The notes: generated by a model not told the origin, from the sequence alone. Positions 43,356 to 53,696 are shown, numbered from the stretch's first letter. The stretch: DNA of 64,000 nucleotides from Picochlorum sp. 'celeri' (GCA_010909725.1 JAACMV010000016.1:372001-436000); one strand, 5' to 3'. Translations and numbers: made by a program.

Positions 43356-44856
43356 TCATGATGCATTCTTTTTTAATTGAGCATATCCGACCCTAATTTT
43401 GCGACCCAAGATTGGTGTTCCGTTCAGTGCCATGGCCTTGTCAAGGGATTCTTCATCCTTGAAATGCACATGGGCATATCCTTTTGGTTTCCCCGTGTCT
43501 TTATCCGTGTGCAATCGGACTATAGTCACACCATATGGCTCAAAAAGAGTTTTGATATCCTCTGGGGATGCCTCAAAGGCGATATTACCAACGTATGCTA
43601 CGTTGTACCCTTGCACCTTTTGTGCTGGAGGTCGATGCTGTGTTCCTAGAGCCGGTGCTTCTGCATGATTATTATTGTCTTTCGCTTCGTTCCTATCATC
43701 TACACTACTTGGCTGCTTTTTATACCTTTTCTTCGCGTCTGCCTTGCATTTCTGGACTTTGAGAATTTGCCCATCGCAGTCTGTTCCATCAAAACTCAGG
43801 GCAGACTGATATGCCTCTTGTGTAGCAAATGTGATGAATGCAATGCCTTTGAATCTCCCCGTGTCTGGAAAGACCATCACATCCAACGTTTCTATGGGAC
43901 CACAATACTCCCAGTACTCTCTGACCATGTCTTCTGTGTATCCAAAAGGCATGCCTCCGACAAAAATGCGGCGTGGAATAAAGCCATCAGCATCAACTTC
44001 TTCTTCTTCCTGCTGCTGCTGCTGAACAGGTGCAACATATTTATTATTATTGGTGGTATCATTATCTTGTTTATCGCTCACACCACCACTAGTAACATGC
44101 TCTTGGTCCTCTTCATCTTGATCCGAGTCATCAGAGCTACTGCTGCTACTGGATTTGTCTGATGAAGACGCCTCCTCCTCTTCTGATTGTGCCCCTTCCT
44201 CCTCTTTGACAGGTTCAACCTCTATTTGTGATCCAAATCCAAACTGAAAAGATGCCGTATTCTTCCCCTCGTCAGTAGCCGCAGTATCGACAAAACCTAA
44301 TGCACCCCTCAACGCCTGAGCCTCTGCGGCATTGCTTGGACCAGACACACGCTCCTCTGCTGTCAACTTTCTCAACGGCACCTCCTCTTCTCTATCAGAC
44401 TCTTCATCCTTTTTGTTCTTCTTCTTCTTCTTCTTCTTCTTCTTTTTATTGCTCTTTGCGTCATCATGCCCCTCTGGAGCATCCTTCTTTGCCGCTTCCT
44501 TCTCAGCTCTCACAGCAGCCTTCTTCTCCTCAGACCATCTCTCCTTCTTCCTCACCTTTTTTACCACCGCATCCCCTCCCTCAGAAGGAGGATCCCTCTT
44601 TTTCGTCCTCACCTTCTTCTCAGAATCTTGGGCCACTTGAGGCGTGTCTTCCTTGGGAGCACTGCCCACTGAGGAAGGAGCTACATATCGCTCATACAGA
44701 ATAGGATCATCGCTCAACTTTGCCGTCTTCCCAGCAAAATACGAATACTACACAAAACCGTATCAATTATCCATTTTCATCGATGAGAGCAACACCGTGC
44801 ATGCTGTTGCCAAGAAGACACGATTGCCATGCACGCACCTTTTTTGATCTATACAT
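43356..44856 (-). CDS. two-RRM RNA-binding protein, PHIP1/nucleolin-like
   Basis: Two exons: 44856-44839 (codons MYRSKK) and 44747-43356. The intron is 44838-44748 (91 nt, AAG|GTGCGT donor, TGTAG acceptor, phase 0), giving about 469 residues. Without the intron no ATG fits, because the frame would start at a TTG. The N-terminal half is highly charged with long Lys, Glu and Ser tracts. Two RRMs follow. RRM1 has RNP2 IFVGGMPF and RNP1 FKGIAFITFA. RRM2 has VAYVGNIAF and KGYAHVHFK. The pairing and low-complexity N-terminus resemble plant PHIP1 and nucleolar RRM proteins, which bind mRNA or pre-rRNA. The particular RNA target is not deducible. Confidence 0.83.
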
Positions 44857-44902
44857 CCTCACAATAGCTATAATACTAATTACATATCAATTAAATCATT
44901 TA

Positions 44903-45496
44903 TTACCAACCAGATTTGGCTTTATCCAAGACATACGTGGCTAATTCTGAAATTTCAGAATCAGACAGCCTCTTGCCAAATGTGCACTTGCCCTTTGGAG
45001 CACACTCAGCACCATACCCAGGCATTGATCCATTACCATTGTAGATGATTGAATACAAGGCATCTGGGCCATCCAAGCCATACTTTTGAAGATCAGGCAA
45101 TGACAATGTGGCATCCCTTTTGACTATATTGCCACCTCCAGCATGGCATCCAGCACATGTGTTTTCAAATGTCGCAGCAGCATCTGTCCCAGCAACAGCA
45201 TACTCTGGGATATATAATCCACCCAAAAGAAGCGCTAGAGATACCCCGATGCATTTCTGTGCATATCTGGTGCCTGGGACCAGGTCCAAGTGTGTGACAC
45301 CTACTCTCTCTGATTGCAGGTCCTCTGTGGCATGGCATCGGCCCATCATCGGCTGACATCGAGTATGAGGTGACGATATAATGCATGTGTGGAGCGAATG
45401 CTGCACTGGTGGCTTCTTCTTCTTCTTCTCTGCTGAAGCAAGAGAAGAAGAGGGCACTTTCTTGGTCCCTGCGAAAGAGATCTGCGATCCATTCAT
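44903..45496 (-). CDS. cytochrome c6A, thylakoid lumen
   Basis: Intronless; an ATG 20 codons upstream at 45556 is also in frame. From 45496 the protein is 197 residues. The first 80 or so are Ser/Lys/His/Arg-rich (transit peptide). A hydrophobic lumen-targeting segment (CIGVSLALLLGGLYIPEYAVAG) comes next, and the mature part begins at TDAAATF. The haem site is CAGCH and the axial Met is in GSMPGYG. Just after it, ECAPKGKCTFGKRL holds two Cys five residues apart. This is the loop insertion that distinguishes c6A from electron-carrying c6. In plants c6A is thought to oxidise lumen dithiols or sense redox state rather than replace plastocyanin. The family is reported from plants and green algae, so it marks the lineage. 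Confidence 0.9.
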   Translation of the reverse strand: MNGSQISFAGTKKVPSSSLASAEKKKKKPPVQHSLHTCIISSPHTRCQPMMGRCHATEDLQSERVGVTHLDLVPGTRYAQKCIGVSLALLLGGLYIPEYAVAGTDAAATFENTCAGCHAGGGNIVKRDATLSLPDLQKYGLDGPDALYSIIYNGNGSMPGYGAECAPKGKCTFGKRLSDSEISELATYVLDKAKSGW

Positions 45497-45730
45497 GGTA
45501 TAGGCCACTGTTCTAAACACAATTACAGGTTTATAAAGAATCGAGCAGCCATTCATGTGCAGATATCTAGAGGGGCGAAAAACTTTTCTTTTCTCTAGAG
45601 CTGTAACCAGAAACGCGATTTCCGCTTCCCTGCAGCAGGATGCATTACACCGAGCTCGGTGCCATCATCATCGGGTTACAGCACAATGTACCACCAGTAG
45701 TATTACTCGTTGCCGTGCAAAGTATTTGTG

Positions 45731-46763
45731 TTACATATCTAGCAAGAATATAGTCTTGAACTCATTGTACAAGTGTTTGAACTGATGACTGCGAAGAAGG
45801 TCATGTGCAGTCTTTGTGTATGCATTGTTCTTGTTTTTCTGGCACCAAAGGTCGAATTGACTAATCATTGTGTGTAGTATTTTCGCAGTATTCTCAATTA
45901 TCTGTGCTGAATACATGTCACTACATTTAATGTATATATACTTGGTAAGATTTAATATACAGACACGGTACATCTATACATGCAAGAAAGATTTACCTGG
46001 ATGGTGGAGTAGTACTGCCTGAGGTTTTCATCTTTTTTCTAACTCTGTTCACAGATGTGTTTCGCTTCGTATTCATAATCCTGCGTGCATAAATATACAT
46101 ATACAATAGCAAAAGTATATCCATCTATCTATGCATGCAAGCCTTGACATACCTTTCAATAATATCTGTGTACTCTGGGAACATGGTTGAGAGATGGTAT
46201 TGTAGCATATCAACAGCATATATGTCTACATTGTCAGCTGCCAGCCACATCTGGTACATCCTGTTGCTGAACTCACGCAGAAAGTCCTCTGCCGTGCGTT
46301 TGTTGTGCTGCTCATCACATCCAGGTCTTCTCTTATTAGCATTATGTTCTCCAGGCGTATTGGATGTCATGTAAATGTCCATGCTCTTTTCGTAACTGGA
46401 ATACTTGGTCGGGAAGTCATGTAGTTCTGCATTAAGCAGTGTCTGTAGTTCAGCCTCAGAATAGTCAATAGGAATATCCTTGGTGAAGCAGATTTTCATT
46501 TTAATTGAAACATTGTTTGGGTTACCAGATGCTTGCTTGCGCATCCAGGTGGACATGACGTCGACAAGTATATCTATACTATCTTCACGAAGCTCCACTA
46601 TTCGTGAGTCGACATGTAAACGTATTTTCCACTCGGGTTTATTGTCGGCATCATTGGCCTCGAAACCTTTCCCAGGGCTATTTTCACTGCTGCTGACGCC
46701 AGTAGTGTCCTCCATTAGCCCACTACTATCTATCTGTACGAAGTATAGATCCAGATTTTTCAT
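45731..46763 (-). CDS. three-exon gene of unknown function
   Basis: Three exons: 46763-46153, 46080-45997 and 45920-45731. The introns are 46152-46081 (72 nt, AG|GTATGT) and 45996-45921 (76 nt, AG|GTAAAT), both phase 2. The product is about 294 residues, starting MKNLDLYFVQIDSSG. The first exon has a mixed alpha/beta region (WKIRLHVDSRIVELREDS). The middle exon is short and basic (NTKRNTSVNRVRKKMK), a possible nuclear localisation signal. The last is helical (IIENTAKILHTMISQF and HDLLRSHQFKHLYNEF). No known family is recognised. Two correct-phase junctions joining three open segments argue that it is a real gene. Confidence 0.6.
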
Positions 46764-46910
46764 TAAACTGGCCAAGTTGTGTCGAGAGAATGCACGTTAA
46801 ACTGTTCTTTTACCAAGAAAATTCCTACATTAGAATATAATAATAACATGGTTGATTGGCCAAGAGACACACAATTAATGCCGAGGATGGTATAGTACTT
46901 TTATTCAAAA

Positions 46911-48212
46911 ATGTCATTGAAAATAGTAGCAGGATGGAGAGGGAGTAGGCATGCGAGTGTTGTGGGGATGCATGACCACCCCTCTTGTTCTTCGCATGTG
47001 CCTACAGCCTGCGCTCCGAGACGGGCGATAGATCATATCTTTGGGAATAAAAAAAATTCAGAGATGTGTAGTGGGCGTGGCACACGGGTTGGGAGAAGGA
47101 CAGTGTGTCAGAGTAATACTGGTGCCAGGTGGGGTGGTACGAGTGGGGAGAGGGAGGATGCGCTGTTTGATAATGTTGAAGTATCAGATATTGACCGTCG
47201 TGAAATGGCAGAGAGGTTGCGTAAGAGGCGTTTAGAGAAGAGAAGGGCTCTAGGTGGTGGGAAAAAGTCAGCATCATCTCGTGATGACTCTGTGGTTGTT
47301 GACAAGGCAGCGGCGAGGAGGGCGGCAAGGACACGTGGGGAGGGGAAGGAACGTTCTCGTCGTGACGTTTCTTCTTCAAAAGAGGGTGTATCATCTTCCT
47401 TTTATGGATGGGGTGATGAGGCATCGACGGGAGTCTATGAGGAAAGACGAGGAGCAGATGCTGAGGAAGGAGACTATGGGTCCTGGTGGGATGCTGATGA
47501 TGAAAGCATTCCTTTGGATGATGATCTAGATGCTGATGATGTCGTCAGTGACGATTCTCAGGATACAAGGGGGTATGAGGAACCTCCAGATATTGTTATT
47601 CTTAGTCCAGATGAATTAGATAGAGTGCTGCCAGTGTTACCCTTTGCAGCACAAGCAGAGTATTTTACAGGAGGAGCAGCACAGGCGTTACAGCGATGGG
47701 GAGCAAGTTTGGCTCTCACTATTTTATTTAGCAAAGCAGCTCTGCTTGCTGCAACGAGTCTGACATGGCCATTATGGTGGCCATGGGCGAGAGCTGCCAA
47801 TAAGAATATTGGAATCAGGAGCAAAATGGAGTATGGTGGTGTGTGGAGGACACAGTTGTTGGAGGTGGAAAATGGATCAAGACCTCGTCCAAAGTTTGGT
47901 GATATGGAGGATGTACCTCGTTTTATGTCGATGAAAACGTCAAGGATTGTTATAGGAGAAGAACTTGGAGCACAGACAGAACTTGTACTGCCGTATGATG
48001 CGCGGTTTGAGGTGCTGCAGCCAGGACAACCAGCAGAGGTTCTTGTATTATCTAACACCACGTCATTTGACGAAATTAAAGCAATAAAAGATGTATATTT
48101 ACCTGATAGCGGGCTTTGGCTGTCCGAATATCCATATATAGACAGGGCAGAGTATTTGGAAATCTCTTTGGATATTGAGCGAGAGGTCCAACAACAGCAA
48201 CAATACATGTAA
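46911..48212 (+). CDS. conserved plastid protein of the plant At5g08540-like type, unknown function
   Basis: Intronless, 433 residues. The first 50 or so look like a transit peptide. A long charged, low-complexity region (75-225) follows. The C-terminal 200 residues are conserved in plant plastid proteins: DIVILSPDELDRVLPVLPFA, a hydrophobic segment (ALTILFSKAALLAATSLTWPLWWPW), NKNIGIRSKMEYGGVWRTQ, then TELVLPYDARFEV and DVYLPDSGLWLSEYP. The hydrophobic stretch suggests membrane association. No enzymatic motif is seen. Plant relatives carry inconsistent names in databases, so no function is assigned. It faces its minus-strand neighbour tail-to-tail with 3 bp between stop codons. Confidence 0.75.
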   Translation: MSLKIVAGWRGSRHASVVGMHDHPSCSSHVPTACAPRRAIDHIFGNKKNSEMCSGRGTRVGRRTVCQSNTGARWGGTSGEREDALFDNVEVSDIDRREMAERLRKRRLEKRRALGGGKKSASSRDDSVVVDKAAARRAARTRGEGKERSRRDVSSSKEGVSSSFYGWGDEASTGVYEERRGADAEEGDYGSWWDADDESIPLDDDLDADDVVSDDSQDTRGYEEPPDIVILSPDELDRVLPVLPFAAQAEYFTGGAAQALQRWGASLALTILFSKAALLAATSLTWPLWWPWARAANKNIGIRSKMEYGGVWRTQLLEVENGSRPRPKFGDMEDVPRFMSMKTSRIVIGEELGAQTELVLPYDARFEVLQPGQPAEVLVLSNTTSFDEIKAIKDVYLPDSGLWLSEYPYIDRAEYLEISLDIEREVQQQQQYM

Positions 48213-48215
48213 TCA

Positions 48216-50327
48216 TCAATCTATGAGAACAAAATCCTCGTATGCATTCCATGAATCCAAGAGTACTTGGGTACTCTCTATCACTTTCTTCTTCTTTGTC
48301 TTTTTCCTTCCTCGAGTTTCAACAAATTCTACATGCATGTACTCTGACAACTTTTGCAATCCTCCAGCCCTCTGGATACCCCGCCAAATATCCACTCTGT
48401 TAGCATTTTCTAATTCCTTTCGTGTTGGAAGTCTTCTAGATAGCCCTTTTGAAGCCATCCATACCCGTACTTTGGTCGCTACTTTTTGAATGTATGGAAT
48501 GGGGCATTGGAGCTGATCACATACAGGCTCCTCAGAGCTGCTGCTGCTCCAGGCATCAGAAGACGATAAATGCACCACACACATTTCATGTTCCTCATCC
48601 AATAGCTGGATAAAGTATGGAAAGCCACCTAGCCGATCGATTGCTGATTCCAATCCATCCATATTCATCTCTCGCACCGTTTTCCTACAGACCTCGTGTC
48701 CCCTCTCATTGAGGTTTGACAACATTTTTAGGATCTCAGCTTCTTCCCACTGCCTGCTTCTATGCGACACGGCGCCAATCGACAATGCTACTTTATGGAA
48801 ACCACCATGCAATCGAACCGCTCGTACTAGATCACTGCGCCCAGCCTCCAACAGATCTTGTGCTGTTGGCATGATGAGTTGCTCCACCCCGTCATCACCA
48901 ACCTGGGTGGTCACATATTCCTTAATTTCACCTCGCACTGATTCAATGTTCGACCAGAACCCGTTCGGACGCCTTTTATACGACTTTAAACCAAGATTTG
49001 ATGCGAAAAAGTGAATACCTCCATGATAATCGATGGATGATGCCAACGAACAGGCTCCAGCTTGACGCAGCATGGCCTGAGTCGGCAGCATTGTGACACT
49101 ATTCTCTTGCATCCATGCACGCAATTCATTCGCTACATTCTCAACATCCTTCCAATATCCCCTTTCTTTACTGATTCGTTTCGCTATGATACGTCTCCCA
49201 TTCACGTTACGGGCACTGTATTGTGATACCATATATGCTGATGCATCTGGCCGCCTGCTTCGAGCATAGGGAAGCTCCATCCACAGCCCAGGGCACCGCA
49301 AAATCTGTTGCAACGCATCACGAGCTTTCAAATACGCTTTATCTTTAATCACATGTTCGTGAATACCATACACCATGTCTACAACCCCTTTGCAACAGAA
49401 GGCAAGATCCTTGGACAATCCAAGCAACTCTCTCGACTCTTCCTGATACAGCGGATCAGGAATATCAACAGGAATGTCACGTCTTGATATATGCGCCGCA
49501 AATGGAGCAATCATTTTCACCCTACTGGAGTAAAAATTACCAGGACTGACAGCATCCAACACAGACACCTCCCGCATTGTCTCTTGCAAATCATAGCGAT
49601 CCATCACCAAGATCATATCCGACTCCACAGGATCCTGAACCTCTCGAAACTGCCGAGGAAATCGTCGAGCAATATCTAATGCCTCTTCATCATTCTTCAT
49701 CCACGTACGAACCATCCTCTCGAGCATGGCAATGCTCGCCACATCATGAGTCGGCGGTCCCAAGGACACAACCTCCACATGCACTCGCACATCCCTCCGC
49801 AAATTCCGAAACATATACACCAACATGGCTCCAGCCAATCTCGCCCGTATCTCTCCCCCTTCATCCATGACAAGTATGGAGAGAGTATTTTTTCTCTCTG
49901 ATGCCTTTTGTCTCATGGAACACTGCTCATATTCAGGGACAATTCTATACACTGCATTTTCTACCCTATACTGGCCACCGCCCCTCCAAGCACCAAATCT
50001 CTCTTCTTTAGACCGCAAAACAAACTGCCCGCCCTTGTCTTGATCTTCCAGACCAGACTCCACGTCACCATGATCCAACACAACAGGTTGCCTACTCGAC
50101 TGTCGTCGTCTCTCACACAGCACCCGCTTCCCAAAGAAATCATACTCCTCCTCCTCCTCCTTTTCCTCAGTCTTCACTCCGTACTGTTGTTGTTCAGTCG
50201 TTGTCCCAGTAGCAGATGAATGCCGCCGCACCCTACGCAGACCCAGTTTCCGTGGCAGGTGTCGGGGATTCCCAGCACTAATTCTAGGCCCACAGCCTCC
50301 AGACACCCAAACCGTAGGTAAACCCAT
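48216..50327 (-). CDS. pseudo-LMW-PTP domain fused to HGG-type helical repeats, likely organellar
   Basis: Intronless, 703 residues. The N-terminus is Arg/Ser/Gly-rich and could target an organelle. Residues about 150-330 follow the low-molecular-weight tyrosine phosphatase fold: first strand LSILVMDEGGEIRAR, then ESDMILVMDRYDLQETM, and the general-acid loop IPDPLY. In the P-loop (C-x5-R) the nucleophile Cys is Asp, while Arg is kept, so it should lack normal phosphatase activity. The C-terminal half has about four related units, each with a LPT/MPT-x-x-x-L helix, a DL-x-x-A/I step, and a GG turn (YHGGIHFFASNLGL, LHGGFHKVALSIGA, LGGFPYFIQLL, AGGLQKLSEYM). A Lys-rich patch near the end (RGRKKTKKKK) suggests nucleic-acid contact. 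Function is unknown. Confidence 0.6.
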   Translation of the reverse strand: MGLPTVWVSGGCGPRISAGNPRHLPRKLGLRRVRRHSSATGTTTEQQQYGVKTEEKEEEEEYDFFGKRVLCERRRQSSRQPVVLDHGDVESGLEDQDKGGQFVLRSKEERFGAWRGGGQYRVENAVYRIVPEYEQCSMRQKASERKNTLSILVMDEGGEIRARLAGAMLVYMFRNLRRDVRVHVEVVSLGPPTHDVASIAMLERMVRTWMKNDEEALDIARRFPRQFREVQDPVESDMILVMDRYDLQETMREVSVLDAVSPGNFYSSRVKMIAPFAAHISRRDIPVDIPDPLYQEESRELLGLSKDLAFCCKGVVDMVYGIHEHVIKDKAYLKARDALQQILRCPGLWMELPYARSRRPDASAYMVSQYSARNVNGRRIIAKRISKERGYWKDVENVANELRAWMQENSVTMLPTQAMLRQAGACSLASSIDYHGGIHFFASNLGLKSYKRRPNGFWSNIESVRGEIKEYVTTQVGDDGVEQLIMPTAQDLLEAGRSDLVRAVRLHGGFHKVALSIGAVSHRSRQWEEAEILKMLSNLNERGHEVCRKTVREMNMDGLESAIDRLGGFPYFIQLLDEEHEMCVVHLSSSDAWSSSSSEEPVCDQLQCPIPYIQKVATKVRVWMASKGLSRRLPTRKELENANRVDIWRGIQRAGGLQKLSEYMHVEFVETRGRKKTKKKKVIESTQVLLDSWNAYEDFVLID

Positions 50328-50988
50328 AGATATTGAAATATGAAATCAGAATACGTAATCTATGTACGCGTATCGTTTAAAATACAACAATGCCGGTCAA
50401 TGTATCCCCATCGGCAAAGTAACAAATACACAGTCTTTGTCCACTGTATATACCCACATGACCCAAATTGAATATTATGAAACTATGAAATTTCAGATTG
50501 TCACATACTCTGATACATGTAGAAGATCTATTGAGAGATAGAGAACAGTCGCCGACACGAGTACTCTGTAATTAAGCCTTTAAAGACATATCGAATTGAG
50601 GGCTGACCCCGGTGGATTGAGGACAATCCCTGGATGACCAAGATCTTGTACACACCTGCTCCCCCGGTAGTATTTTTATGCAATTACTATAGTATCATAC
50701 CTAGTAAAGGCAGTTGCCGCTTAGAAAAGTGTGCCTAAAAGCAACGGCTGGCATTTCAAATTTCAAATTCTGTGCTGTGGCTGATTGTCATGTACGTGGT
50801 ATCTATGGCGTCTATGGGCTTTATTTGTGTATAATATGTATGAAAATGAATGGCGATTGGGTTGAACGCTCGTCGGGATCGAATTCAAAATCGACAGTGT
50901 CAGACTATATGGTGTTGAATACTATGATGTGCAGATTGTACTTTTGGCGTATTCAGCCTAGAATCAAAGGAAGCAAATAGATCGAGGG
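50328..50988. other. Divergent intergenic region, pseudo-phosphatase / CDT1
   Basis: About 660 bp between two divergent genes. An 88-codon frame at 50714-50980 has no recognisable domain and I do not call it. No RNA gene is recognised. Confidence 0.5.
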
Positions 50989-52203
50989 ATGAGGACGAGG
51001 GGGAAGGCTTTGGTTCAGGCTGTGGGGGTGAGGAAGAGGGCTCCTTCTGTGTCTCCGTCTGGTGTGACAGATGGGGCAAAGAAGAAGACGAAGAAGAGGG
51101 CGGCCCGCGTGTATGGGAAAGATGAGCAAACGGGCCCGAAAATTGCGCTTCCTGATTCTCTTATCGTTCTCAAGGATATTTTTACAGGTATTTTGGCAGT
51201 GTATGGTATGATGAAGAAGCGGAACAAGCAGACAACATACGTTGCTATGAAGGAGGGTGTGGAAAATGCGAGTAAGAGGCGCTTTGATGAAAAGATGTTG
51301 TATCAGTTGAAGAATCTTGTGCCAGAGTTGATTGAATTGGAGACAGTTCCCCTCTTGACGGGCAAGACACGCAATGAGAGAACCACTGTTGTCAAGCTGG
51401 GGCATGTATCAATGGTTGAGGCAAAGCGACTTTTGGATTCTGCGTTGTACGAATATGCATCGTCATCTCAGGGTACCGGGACGGCCAAGGATGTTCCAGA
51501 GTGGAATCCAAGCTGCGTGGAGAAGACGCATCTTGTTCCCAGTCCAGAGCCAATAGAAGATGCCATTCAGTGGATATCATCCCCTGGATCCACCGGATCT
51601 GATAAAACCACGAATACACCTGCTGCATCGATCTTACAATCACCAAGAAAAACAACCATGCGGGTGCGTCGTGCTCGGCGACTGTCCTTCTCACAGTCTG
51701 CAGTCTCTCAACAGCAGAAGCTGGATGCAAGTCAACCAGTGTCATCTTCTGGTACAGACACGGTGCTCGACGATATGCCACACGAGCTCCGTCGGCGATC
51801 ATTAGATGGCATAATTTCGATGGCATCGTTGAAAAAGTTGGACGAAAACGAGCGTGAACATCGCCGACTCAGTGGGTCAGAGGCACGAGCAACTCGCTCG
51901 GAAAAGGCTGCCCTCAAATCACTCCCAGACATGTTTCACAGAATACGATCAATCTTTGGCCGTCGAGGACCCAAAGCAATAAAGTTGGATGACATTTGCC
52001 GCAGAATTAGAAGTGGAGGAGCAGAGCTCACAGCATTGGATGATATTGCCCATCGTGTACAGAGCCTTGCAGACCATGCTCCAGAATTCATCACCATTCG
52101 GCCATGGGGCGACGTTGATAATGCTCCAACCGTGTGGGTGGATCGCACATGTGATTTCTCCCTCATATTCAAACGCATTTCATCATTGAGTGATTCCCTG
52201 TAG
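50989..52203 (+). CDS. CDT1: DNA replication licensing factor CDT1
   Basis: Intronless, 404 residues. The N-terminus is basic and disordered. The central winged-helix domain (geminin-binding region in animals) is visible as LPDSLIVLKDIFTGILAVY, then RFDEKMLYQLKNLVPEL, around residues 55-115. The C-terminal MCM-binding winged helix is LPDMFHRIRSIFGRRG, then LDDICRRIRSGGAEL and APEFITI, around 310-375. With ORC and CDC6, CDT1 loads the MCM helicase at origins. Ser-Pro and Thr-Pro-like sites in the linker (SPEPIED, LQSPRK) fit CDK control. No clear PIP-type degron was found at the extreme N-terminus. The protein is shorter than plant or animal CDT1, mainly in the linkers. Confidence 0.85.
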   Translation: MRTRGKALVQAVGVRKRAPSVSPSGVTDGAKKKTKKRAARVYGKDEQTGPKIALPDSLIVLKDIFTGILAVYGMMKKRNKQTTYVAMKEGVENASKRRFDEKMLYQLKNLVPELIELETVPLLTGKTRNERTTVVKLGHVSMVEAKRLLDSALYEYASSSQGTGTAKDVPEWNPSCVEKTHLVPSPEPIEDAIQWISSPGSTGSDKTTNTPAASILQSPRKTTMRVRRARRLSFSQSAVSQQQKLDASQPVSSSGTDTVLDDMPHELRRRSLDGIISMASLKKLDENEREHRRLSGSEARATRSEKAALKSLPDMFHRIRSIFGRRGPKAIKLDDICRRIRSGGAELTALDDIAHRVQSLADHAPEFITIRPWGDVDNAPTVWVDRTCDFSLIFKRISSLSDSL

Positions 52204-52740
52204 TGTCATGACAGTAGTATTCATATTTTTTGCTTTAATCGTAAATAAGGAAACCCGGATCATCCTCCCACCAATCACAAGATATTATCCATCGCACAAG
52301 ATATACTACTACTATTAATTACACGTGAACTTTGGATTAATTAAAAATAGTCAAGGTACGCGGTGCACCCTATCCTATCGAGTCAGAACAAGAACCCCAT
52401 CCGTCAGTCGATGGATGATGTTCGTGCGTCTCCCTCAGATAATCTGCGCAGTGAATGAATTTGCTACATCATTAGTGTATGACGATACCCTGAATTGGCT
52501 GACTGGGGGCAAGGCCCTCATACCTGTTCTTGTACAGAACAGAATGATGCAGCTCCTCTTTATTACAGTCTTCAAAGTTCTCCGACACACGACCCTGATT
52601 GTTCCATATTCATCATGATTTCAATGATGGATGGCTGACCCGAGTATTGTGTGGATGCAGACACTTGTATAACAAGATTTTGTCGTCTCTTCTTGCTCTG
52701 TGTTGAAAGAGGAGCAGCAGGTGATTGTAGCAGAGGCACC
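52204..52740. other. Intergenic, CDT1 3' flank and QCR7 promoter
   Basis: About 540 bp with only weak coding hints. On the minus strand, a 56-codon frame (52742-52572) begins with a transit-peptide-like MVPLLQSPAAPLSTQSKKRR. Its ATG shares the CCATGG at 52739-52744 with the QCR7 start. A further minus-strand stretch near 52380-52440 could encode YLRETHEHHPSTDGWGS. I could not join these in one frame, so no gene is called. Confidence 0.35.
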
Positions 52741-53194
52741 ATGGCAACGAAAACAGTACGTATCATATAAATATACATATAGTATGTTGGTAGATGAAGA
52801 TGCATCTTATATGTGCTACCACGTTATTGCGCAGAGCCTGGGTAAATTGTTTGACCCACTCATTGCTCGGTTTGCCCCAGCATACCAGGCTGCCGTTGGT
52901 AAAGAGCTCAAAAAGTATGGGTTGCGCCTTGAAGACTTGTATGATCCAGAGAATGATTTGGATGTCGAAGAGGCTCTCGATCGCCTTCCACAGGATGTTG
53001 TTGATGCACGCAATCAGCGACTGAAGAGAGCCATGGATCTCTCAGTCAAGCATTCTGCACTCCCCAAGGATATGCAAGACAAACAGACACCATTCGCATT
53101 CTACATGCAGGATACATTGAAGCAAATAGGGGCAGAAAATGAGGAAAGAGAATTGCTTGATTCATCTAGACCAAATGAAAGACATATTCCTTAA
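52741..53194 (+). CDS. cytochrome bc1 complex subunit 7 (QCR7/UQCRB)
   Basis: Two exons: 52741-52755 (MATKT) and 52835-53194, with a 79-nt intron (GTACGT donor, GCGCAG acceptor, phase 0). The product is 124 residues, the usual family length. Family segments are AAVGKELKKYGLRLEDLYDP, then EALDRLPQDVVDARNQRLKRA, the Lys-Asp loop HSALPKDMQDKQ, and the C-terminal FYMQDTLKQIGAENEERELL. It is a nuclear-encoded, matrix-side subunit of mitochondrial complex III that contacts cytochrome b. The unspliced frame from 52700 would start at a TTG and lacks the family N-terminus. Confidence 0.94.
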
Positions 53195-53696
53195 GGCAAG
53201 GGAAGACAGACGTTGGCCCTCCCTGGAAGATTGTGTTTGCATTTTGATGTTTCAATGTCCTATCTGTCTGTAAGAAGAAGTACTTCCCATCCAGTCTGGG
53301 AGTCCTTAGACTCCTTGGGAAAAGAAGGGAATCTTTCGGCCGACTGCATGCGCATGCCCACGTCCATGCGTTAGATGCATGCCAAAAGCAACGGCATTCT
53401 TCGCATGCCGTACAGTTTAAATATCTTTAATTGATATTCTGATTAGAATTTGATAATTTCCGGATATAATCCTCGTCTCTTGTTGTCGACGGAACGATAC
53501 GTGCACGGAGTCGGCACCGAAGGTATTCTCTGATACATTGGATTGCATTGGTTCCGGTTGACATAGAATTTCATTTTTAATACCTATAAAAAATTGGTGG
53601 CGAAGAAACCCGAGAAAAAGGAGCATTCATTGGTAGTAGTCGTCGTTCACGGACCCTGCGGCTTTGCATGTTTGATTCATTGATCCATTGGTAGGC
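53195..53696. other. Intergenic region with a short hairpin
   Basis: About 500 bp between QCR7 and the next gene. A 6-bp hairpin GGAGTC-CTTA-GACTCC lies at 53299-53314, about 110 bp after the QCR7 stop. A run of overlapping GCATGC motifs lies near 53346-53411. No gene is seen. Confidence 0.45.

Noticed and set aside
44300..44704. A 134-codon Ser/Phe-rich plus-strand frame opposite the PHIP1-like gene
   Set aside because: It is the mirror of Lys/Glu repeats in the real gene and would be low-complexity throughout.
50714..50980. An 88-codon frame just before CDT1
   Set aside because: No domain, low-complexity, and ends 9 bp before the CDT1 ATG; more likely the CDT1 promoter and leader.
52325..52618. 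A 97-codon plus-strand frame between CDT1 and QCR7
   Set aside because: No recognisable protein and equally open on the other strand; only noted in the gap entry.
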